A DNA stretch of 64,000 nucleotides from Solanum dulcamara (lineage: Eukaryota; Streptophyta; Magnoliopsida; Solanales; Solanaceae), in assembly GCF_947179165.1 (NCBI RefSeq), contig NC_077244.1, positions 18,114,949 through 18,178,948 of the forward strand. Reading direction: 5' to 3'. The first letter of the stretch is position 1. Every line of letters begins with the position of its first letter. The translations under genes were made by a program, and so were the position numbers. Below, in pieces: positions 56,691-64,000 of the stretch. The notes under the pieces were generated by a model. It did no database searches. It was not told the origin of the DNA and was given only the letters and a program-made list of their open reading frames with translations.

Positions 56691-58727
56691 TTAATTTGCT
56701 TATTTTGCTCTGTTTTTCTCTTTTTGTGTGGTTTTGGGGTTTTTATACCCATACTTGCCTATTTGACTTTCTAGTTATCTCTTAATTGTTGTGGCTACCT
56801 TATCTAGACTTATGTGTATTTGTTTTAGATTCGTTATTGATTTCTTTTAGTAGTGGATCAAATAGGTCAAGTTTTTATTTTGAAGAGTAGTCATTAAGTA
56901 ACTCTCTATGCCTTTTCTTGGTAGTTTGGTTTTGAGTTTATGGCTGGGCTAGTTGGATTTCCCTTTTGTCTCCCTAACCGTTGATGTTGCTGTAGTGGTT
57001 CTTTGTTAGATAGATAGCTAGACCAGCTTTGTTTGGGGTTGTAAGTTATAGTGCTTGTGGATATAGTGGCTTTGAGTGTCGCCTTAGTTACTTGTTGTCT
57101 GCTGGTTAGTGGTTGAATGACTCTTCTCACCATCGTGCTTAGCTAGCTTTTCTTTGATTAGTAATCCTCTTCTTCTACTAATGTTAGCTTGGCTCAGACG
57201 GGTGTCTCTATTGCTTTGCATCACTTGGTTTGTAGCTGAAATATTTAGTGTCAAGGTAGTATGTGAATTAAGGTATATCATTTTTCGAGTTGCGGTAGAT
57301 TTTGAATGTCGATTCCTCCCTATGCCTTATTGGTATTTTCAGTCCTTAGGCAGCGGAGATAGGTTTGCTCTCTTTTCCCTACTTGATTGGCTTCTTTATG
57401 GAATTGTTTGTGCTTGGGGTTATTGGTCTCTGGGAGAAGTGTGAATGTTGGAGTTGTCAGAAAGGTTATTTAGCCTTTGGTGGTATAATGGTAATCCGAG
57501 TTGGCCATCTCTTTCCTTTCGCCTTGGTCTTGTACTCGGCTATGTTTTGATACCCCGTCTGCTCAATTTTTTGAAATCCTCCCTGTTGAGAGTTTTGGTG
57601 CAAGTTTTGGCTAGTTGGGGTTCGAATGTGATCTTTTATTGCACATTGTGGCTATTATGGTTGGTTTTTTATGATTGGGTTTGTAACTCTCGAGGTCCAG
57701 GATATGTTGTGGAGCTGGAATGGTAGTGTCCCTTGGCATGTTCAGACTTAAGCTTCTGTTGGAGAATTTGAAGTTGTTTAGAAGGTTTATCTATAGGAAG
57801 GGATAAAGGTAAGTTATGGAATGTGATATTTTGAATTTGTTTAGGATGAAAGTTTAGCTTTTGGCATATTCTGTAGATTTGGGTGTTTGTTAGAGGGAGT
57901 GACTGCCTTTGGACCATTACTCATTAGTTGACCATGTTTGTTTATCACCTACCATCTTAGTTTTCCTAGGACAAGCATGGTTAACTTAGATTTGAGGTGG
58001 AAAAAATGATTTGTAGGCACATGATGCCAGTTTTTTCATAAGTTCCTATGGTAAAGTAAGCCACTCGGCTGGGCTCAGTGCTGCCTTGTTATTTGCGGGA
58101 TAATCGTCCCTTGGAGTTGAGTTTTAGTTCCATAAGATTATGCTACCCGCTTGAATTATGGTTTTTTTACGTTTAGATTGGAATTTTAGAGTTTGCCTTG
58201 GATTGTCTCTTCTTTTTTTATTGTCATCCCTCAGTGTTCAGATAGAGTATATAATACCTTCGATATTGGTTTTGCATTGTTCTGTAAGAAATTTTCAGAT
58301 GGTGTTGGTAATATTAAGGATAACTAAGGACTGGCAAAACACCCTTGGTGTCTAGAAGAAAATGTATTGGAAGCATAAGACAATTATTTGGAATTTTGAG
58401 TGAGTTGTATCTACCATGGTCCTGTATTACTCATTTTGGTATTTTTTGAATAGATTGATCATCCTCAGATTAATCTGGTGATTTTGGTCAAGTTCGGGCT
58501 AAGCGAGCAAGAGTGGGAGCCTAAGAGGGAATAAGAGGAGTTTTGGAATTGGTAGTGAATTTGAGGATTTTTCTCTCAGCTTGAGTTCTATGATGGCATT
58601 GTTTGACCTGAGAGGGTGCATGAGGGTCTGGGGAAGCATGCGAGCCCGGTACGCTCGTCCTTTCATGCCTCTAGGTTGTGACTATACTTTTACTTTCAAG
58701 GATGAAAGTTCTTTTAGTAGTGGATGT
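56691..58727 (+). other. N internal region 1, downstream of gag
   Basis: About 2 kb with short ORFs on both strands and no protease, RT, RNase H or integrase motif that I can recognise. Strongly T- and G-rich on the plus strand. 57121-58118 has no counterpart in internal copy 2. The end (58440-58690: GATCATCCTCAGATTAATC, GTGGGAGCCTAAGAGGGAAT, GAGGGTCTGGGGAAGCATG) is shared with copy 2. CTTTTAGTAGTGGATGT before 58728 is the likely polypurine region. Confidence 0.55.
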
Positions 58728-61312
58728 TGTAATGACCATCTAGGTCATTTCATTCATTATCTCACCTTTCCAGGTCTTATATATTTCCTATAGTAATCGC
58801 AAGTCATTTATGACTTGCTAGAACTTATTTTTCAGTTGCGTGGTCTTTCTTTTGGGTTTTAGACTCGATTCCCTGTTTTGGAGGTTTGATAACTTGGAAA
58901 GTTAAATTGAGTAATAACTTCAAGTAAATGACCTCAGTGCTGAAATATAATACTCCATCTGCTCTAGAATTGTCAAATTAGGCTTGTAGCACGATCAGTG
59001 CAGTTAGTTTCAGAATGTCGTGTTTTCTCTAGAAAAACCCTTCGTTTGTTTCCCAAGGCTTGCGGTCTAAATTTGAGTCCCATTGTGAAATTTGGCCAAA
59101 AATAAAACTTGGGTATGGGACCTACTTTTCATTAAAATAACCTCATATAGGAATTTTGAATCCAATATTGAGTCCAGAACGTCGAATTTGGTGGAGTAGC
59201 ATATCTCATTTGAGCGCATGGGGTTCCGAACATATCCCGAGCACCCCATTGAGAATTGGACATCAAAAGTTCATCTTTGCACCAACTTAGTCTAGTGTTG
59301 TCGCTAAAGTAGTTAGAAGGTCGCTAAAGCGACAAGGCCTCCTAGGCGGATGTTGCTAAATCAACAAGAGTTCGCTAAAGTGACCTCTAGCAAAAGCGAC
59401 AAGGTCCTCGCTTAAGTGAGGTCTGCCTCTTTGAGGTGGTCGCTTAAGTGACACCTAAGGTCTGTTTAATGTTTTAATTTTTAGCTTGGTCTTCTATCTT
59501 TGGGACACGAATTTGCTCTCAAAATTTGGGCTATTTAAGTGATTCCAAAGGCTATTTTATGTGGTTTCTCGAGGGAAATATGGTTATGTGGTCAGAAGTT
59601 AGTGAAAAAGCTTCGTTGGAGGTAATTTCATCCATTTTCCTGTGGCCTTTCTTTTTTTGAACCAAATTTAAAGTGTAGATACATGTTGGTGTTGTGGCCG
59701 ATTTGAGTAGTGAACTGTGTTCCTTTTTGGAACACAAGCTTAGGATAGAATTTTGGACCTATTCTAGGAGTCAATTTCATAAGTTATATAGGGGATCCCA
59801 TAATTCTCAATTTTTACTCCTATATTGGCCCATCTCCTAATTCGATAATTTTAGTATCAAAATGATCGTACTGATGAGGTGATTAACAATTTGGTAGTGG
59901 GGCAGCGATTGGAAGTGATTCGGAGGTCAAGAGGTTTATCTTGGTGGATTTGTAACGAATGTATTTTGCTTCACGTAGGCTATGGTCTTCCCTTTTGAAT
60001 GAGTTCTATTAGGTTATGTTTCGTATATATTTCATATATTAGGTTGGTATTAGTCGGATTTAGGGCCTTCTTCCTTTTATCTCATTTGTTTGACTTCATT
60101 TGGACCTTAGACTAGTGTATTTTCTTGAAATCCTTATTTTAGGCTTGTGGTTTGGATTACATTATGGTTGAGTGAGATTATACTTCTTAGGATCCGTATT
60201 GATGTTCTTAGGCAAGGTTTCAGCCTTGATGGTATATTTTGTTTTCTAGTGACCTTATAACTAGGCGTAGCTTCTGAAAAGGCATATGATGGTTAGTGTG
60301 AATTAGTTCTAGTGTTGATGACCTCTAAGGCTCATCGTAGCAATAAGTTGGGCTTAGTTATGCTCGTTAGGAGTTGAGATTACATATTTTAGGGGTAAGG
60401 TCGTTCCTGGAGATATTTCTCCCCCTATTTGATTCTGAGCCATGTCTGAATTGTTTCGCTTTTTGGTGGTAGGCTTATGATGCCTCTATAACAATAATCT
60501 ATTCATTGGGCTTGAGGCCGTGTTCGAGGAGCAATTGGTCCCAGGTTAGTCCCTATTTTCCCTGGTATTGTGGTTTAGCTTAATGTTATGGATTGTGTTT
60601 TTCTTGTTTGGATGTTGGTGATGACATGCCTGCATTGATTGAGCATATTCACTCATTTTTTGGTACGATCCTGATATTGACATTGGAATTTTCACTACTC
60701 TTTTTGAGAAGGTTTTTCTCACACTTTTATTACTTTTAAACTAATTTTTAGGGGAGTCGGACCACCTGGACTACTTTGATAAAATTGTTTAAGATCTACA
60801 AAGCGTCAAGGTTGTTCTCCAGTTTATACTGATAATTTAGAGGCATCGAGGATGTGCTCAGGTTTTTTGATATACGGTGCGACGTTACTTTTTTTATACT
60901 ATATGGGATGCCTTTAGCCTATACTTGATTATCGAGCGCGTCGTCACCCTTTTCTACATTAGCTTGGCTACTTACTCTCCTTTACCACTATGGGGATACT
61001 ATATGCCTATATAAGACTTGGTTTGGGCCCAGGCAATATATATGGACTTCCCGCATCCCCTATGGGTCTCTTTTGGCTTGTGCACCACGAAGCTAGATGA
61101 GGGAGTCACATGGTTCCCACCTAGAAGGTCGAGGGTCAGGTTGGGTCTTTATACTTTTTTTATTTGTGGATAGCAACCAATGATGGTACTGGTTTTTACT
61201 ACTAACTTATATTCATTAGCATCACCTATCACTAGTATATTTGTTTGTTATTTGGTCCCCAATTTATGGCGACCGAGGGTATATTTTTCATTATTTGTAA
61301 CTTTCGACATTA
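58728..61312 (+). mobile_element. N LTR 2, 3' end missing
   Basis: TGTAATGACCATCTAGGTC onwards, collinear with LTR 1 apart from a ~115 bp gap early in U3 and extra sequence near 59950-60300. It carries the same TCGCTAAAG words. After ATTATTTGTAACTTTCGA (about 61310) it jumps into gag code, losing the last ~850 bp of the LTR, the primer site and the start of gag. Confidence 0.8.
59285..59460 (+). repeat. Word cassette TCGCTAAAGCGAC in N LTR 2
   Basis: GTCGCTAAAGTAG, GTCGCTAAAGCGACAAGG, TCGCTAAAGTGACC, AAAAGCGACAAGG and TCGCTTAAGTGAGG. Cleaner copies of the palindrome than in LTR 1. Confidence 0.75.
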
Positions 61313-62811
61313 TAGGTCCTGGTGTAGTCAACTAGGGAAAAGGACACCTATGGAAGCTAGCCCCATCAAGGTGGTTCTAGTACTGGCCAGTTCTCGAGGG
61401 GATCAGATTATCTCCCTTTCTATCGTGGTCAGATTATTACAAGGCATTCAATATCAGGTGTTATGACTATAGTTTACTTGACTACTGGTCCCGAGAATTC
61501 CCCAGACGAGATTTGATATTTCAGATAATTTAGACTCATCCTACTCACTAGGCTAGGTCATTGGAACCTTTCCATACATGTGGTGACTTAGGTCATTGGT
61601 CTAGAGAGTGCTCGTAGAATAGGAACCGTGCACAGTTTGCTCAGCCAGGTCAGTATCATGGTTTGATGGTGCCTCTAGTTAGAGATAGTACTCACAGTGA
61701 TTTTGGTGATGCTTCAGGTGTTCAGACCGAGGTCGGACATGATCTGTTCTATTCTTCCACAAGTCAGCTAGAGTTTAAGGATCCAGGTATTGGTTGCAGT
61801 TGATTGATTTCCTATTTTTCTCTATAGTTCTCTTGTTGTGTGGTTTTGGGGTTTTCATACCCACAAGTGCCTATTTGACTTACTATTTATCTCCTAATTG
61901 TTGTGGCTACCTTATCAGGACTTATGTTTATGTCTTTTAGCTCTATTTTGATTTCTTTTAGTAGTGGATTGACTAGGTAGAGTTCCTTTAATGGATAGTA
62001 GTGGTTGAGTAAATCCCTATCCCTTGTCTTAGTGGTTAAGTTTAGTGTTTGCAGATAGGCTAGTTGTGTTCCCCTTTTTCCTTCCTTACCGTTCATTTTG
62101 TTGTAGTGACGTCCATTGTTTGATAGGTGGCTAGACAAACTTCGTTTGGTGTTGGGAGGTGTGGTACTAGTGGATCTAGTGTCTTTGAGGGTCGTCTTAG
62201 TTTTCTTTTGTCCTACTGTGTTAGTGGTTGAATAGAGTTTCAGTTCCAAAAGATTGTGTTTTCCACTTGAATTGTGGGTTTTTAAAATTGAGATTGGAAT
62301 TTTGGACTTTGCCTAGGGTTGTCTCGTTGTTTTTATTATTGTCATCCCCTGGTGTTCAGATAGAGTGTGTAACTCTTTCGAGGTTAGTGTTGCGTGGTTC
62401 TGTAAGAAAGTTTCATTGGTGTTAGTAGTATTTAGGAGAGCTAAGGACCAACAGAATGCCCTTGGTGGCTAGAAGAAAATGTATTAGAAGCATAAGACAA
62501 GTATTTGGAATTTAGAGTGAGTTGTATTTTCCATGGTCTTATAATGATCATTTTTGTGGTTTCTTTAGATTGATCATCCTCAGATGAATATGGTGATTTT
62601 GGTCAAGTTTGATCTAAGCGAGCGAGAGTGGGAGCCTAAGAGGGAATAGGAGTAGTTTTAGAGTTAGGAGTGAATTTAAGGATTTTTATCTCAACTTGAG
62701 TTCTATGATGGTGTTGTTTGACCCGAGAGGGTGCTCGAGGGTCTGGTGAAGCATGCAAGACTAGTACCCTTATCTTTTTGTGACTCCAAGCTATGATTAT
62801 ACTTTTACTTT
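61313..62811 (+). pseudogene. N internal region 2 (partial gag and 3' part)
   Basis: Begins in the gag at the point equivalent to about 56205. The first zinc knuckle is ruined (YDYSLLDYWSREF), while the second is better kept than in copy 1 (TCGDLGHWSREC, 61579-61611). It then runs parallel to copy 1 but without its 57121-58118 segment. At the end it passes straight from CTTTTACTTT into the next LTR, having lost about 32 bp with the polypurine tract. Confidence 0.7.
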
Positions 62812-64000
62812 TGTAATGACCCTCCAGGTCATTTTCCAAAAACTGCTTCTATTCCATCATTTAGAGCATTCCTATACCGACCCGAGGTTAGTTATGATAT
62901 ACTAGCGCTGGTAGCTCGATCGCCTGGTCGTTTATTTATGTTTTAGAACCGTTTCTCTGTTTTGAAGTTTTAATAACTTGAAAAGTTGACTTCAGTCATA
63001 CCTTCAGGAAAATGACCTCAGAATGGAATTCTAATGGTTCCATCAACTCTGTAATGGCCAAATTAGGCTAGCAGCATTATCAGCATGAGTACCGAGGCAA
63101 TCGATATGAGTTTGGGACCATTTTGTGCTCTTACCTTTAAAATTTGGCCCATAGTTGACGTTAGTCAACATTCTTTGAGGATGGCATCAGATCAAAATTA
63201 TGACAGCACAGTTAGATCTAGAATGTCGAATTTGGTATAGAACAACCCTTCATTCGTCTCCCAAGGCTTTTGGTCAAATCCTGAGGTCAGTTGTGGAATT
63301 TGGCTCAAAATATCTCTTGGGGATATGACCCACTTTCAGTCGTAATGACCTCGTATGGAAATTACAACCGCACCATTGACTCCGCAATATTCAATTTGGT
63401 GGGATAGCATATCTCATTTGCATGCACAAGATTTTGAATTAATTTGAAGCTCCCCGTTGGAATATTTGAACTTAAGAGAAATTAGCTTTTTAGCTGATAT
63501 CTGGTGCAGGAGAAATTTTCTCTGCGTTCACGAGGCCTTGTCCATGTTCGCGTACACAGGTTCTTGTTCTCCTCATTCGCGGAGGTATGGGTGTTTTGCC
63601 TCCCCATTCGCGTGGCCTTGGCCGCATTCGCGAGTTGTAAGGCTTTTGCCTTTGCATTCATAGAACACTAGCTGAGTTCGCGAAGGTCAGTCAACTCATG
63701 GTCTTATTATAAAAGACCAAGGATGAAATTCAGCATCACTTCTTAATTTCAAACTTCGATTTCTTCTTTATTTCTAGCTCAAATTTAGCGATTTAAAGGT
63801 CTAAACTCAAGAGAATTTGGTGGAGAATCCATTGGTGAGCTGCAAATCTTGAGGGGAGGCTTTGTGTGAGGTAAATTATTAATTTAGTTACCGTTTTTAG
63901 TCATTTTTGGATTGAAATTTTGTTGAATTTTGGAAGATTGTATCTTCATCATTTGAGCTCCTTTTTAGTGCTAAGTTGGGGGATTTTTCACAATAAATGT
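62812..64000 (+). mobile_element. N LTR 3, running off the right edge
   Basis: TGTAATGACCCTCCAGGTC; matches LTR 1 closely through CTCAGAATGGAATTCTAATGG and AAAATTTGGCCCATAGTTGAC to about 63440. Beyond that point the word cassette (63500-63690) and downstream sequence differ from LTRs 1 and 2. Confidence 0.8.
63500..63690 (+). repeat. Word cassette ATTCGCG / GTTCGCGAAGG in N LTR 3
   Basis: GTTCACGAGGCC, GTTCGCGTACAC, ATTCGCGGAGG, ATTCGCGTGGCC, ATTCGCGAGTTG and GTTCGCGAAGG: six or more words on a TTCGCGA core, replacing the TCGCTAAAG words of LTRs 1 and 2. Confidence 0.75.

Larger units (their letters stand above)
52143..64000 (+). mobile_element. N: tandem LTR-internal-LTR-internal-LTR array of one gypsy-like family
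   Basis: Three LTR starts in the same direction (TGTTATGACCCTCC 52143, TGTAATGACCATC 58728, TGTAATGACCCTCC 62812) separated by two related internal regions. Only the first LTR is complete; the second lacks its end and the second internal region lacks its beginning. Internals contain a gag with CCHC knuckles but no RT or integrase that I can recognise. It looks like an LTR-sharing tandem made by unequal recombination, then trimmed by deletions. Confidence 0.75.

Noticed and set aside
57154..57726. Hydrophobic plus-strand frames of 60-96 codons resembling membrane proteins
   Set aside because: T/G-rich DNA gives Leu/Val/Phe/Trp/Gly-rich chance frames; three overlap in different frames and none continues.
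56691..58727. Expected pol genes of family N
   Set aside because: I looked for DD motifs of RT, TDH of RNase H and ISDRG of integrase on both strands and saw none; not annotated as pol.
61887..62249. A 120-codon minus-strand frame
   Set aside because: Antisense to the N interior; the corresponding frame in copy 1 is broken and no motif is present.

Overview
The window is plant heterochromatin built almost entirely of nested, decayed LTR retrotransposons. I see no intact host gene, no tRNA or rRNA gene and no intact retroelement ORF. The DNA is AT-rich. The polyproteins belong to two lineages: chromovirus-type Ty3/gypsy (Tekay/Del-like: tRNA-iMet primer site, gag starting MPPRR, FIDD reverse transcriptase, C-terminal chromodomain-like tail) and Athila/Tat-type Ty3/gypsy (tRNA-Asp primer site, CDLGAS protease, FMDD reverse transcriptase). 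The sequence style, as I remember these families, is that of Solanaceae (pepper, tomato, potato relatives); the species is inference.

Layout, with letters used throughout. Z (1-1382, minus): LTR running off the left edge, inserted into Y (1383-2633, minus), a gypsy pol remnant. G: Athila-like element whose LTR U3 is 2634-3089 and whose R-U5, primer site and gag are 31899-34124. Between them lies A (3090-31893, plus), with a perfect TTTAT target duplication. A was swollen by later insertions. LTR B (5966-7533 and 13974-14095) sits in A's gag and is itself split by C (7534-13968), a gag-only, pol-less element. D (14838-27272) sits in A's 3' LTR, and D's own 5' LTR is split by E (14991-24078), the most complete element here, with two LTRs and gag-pro-RT-RNaseH-IN-chromodomain. 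F (27273-30912) is an Athila-type LTR+pol fragment between D and the last part of A's 3' LTR.

H (34125-34654, plus) is an LTR fragment cutting G's gag. The minus-strand block 34655-51259 holds I (3' LTR plus 3' UTR), J (RNaseH to 5' LTR, fused to I across a deletion), K (a 3.8 kb solo LTR, 40530-44355, with perfect GTATA duplication inside J's 5' LTR), and L (46063-51038 internal region with LTR pieces). M (51260-52142, plus) is an LTR fragment related to H. N (52143-64000, plus) is a tandem LTR-internal-LTR-internal-LTR array of a third family that runs off the right edge.

The coding remnants do not act together; they are fossils of separate insertions. Decay is mostly by stops at former TGG/CAA/CGA codons, short frameshifts and larger deletions. 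The most interesting signal is that the LTR U3 regions carry blocks of short, repeated, near-palindromic words (such as CTACGACTCGTAG, TCGCTAAAGCGA, ATTCGCGA, CCATGAAGG/CCATGG). The word differs between subfamilies with otherwise similar LTRs, and one word is shared between unrelated lineages.
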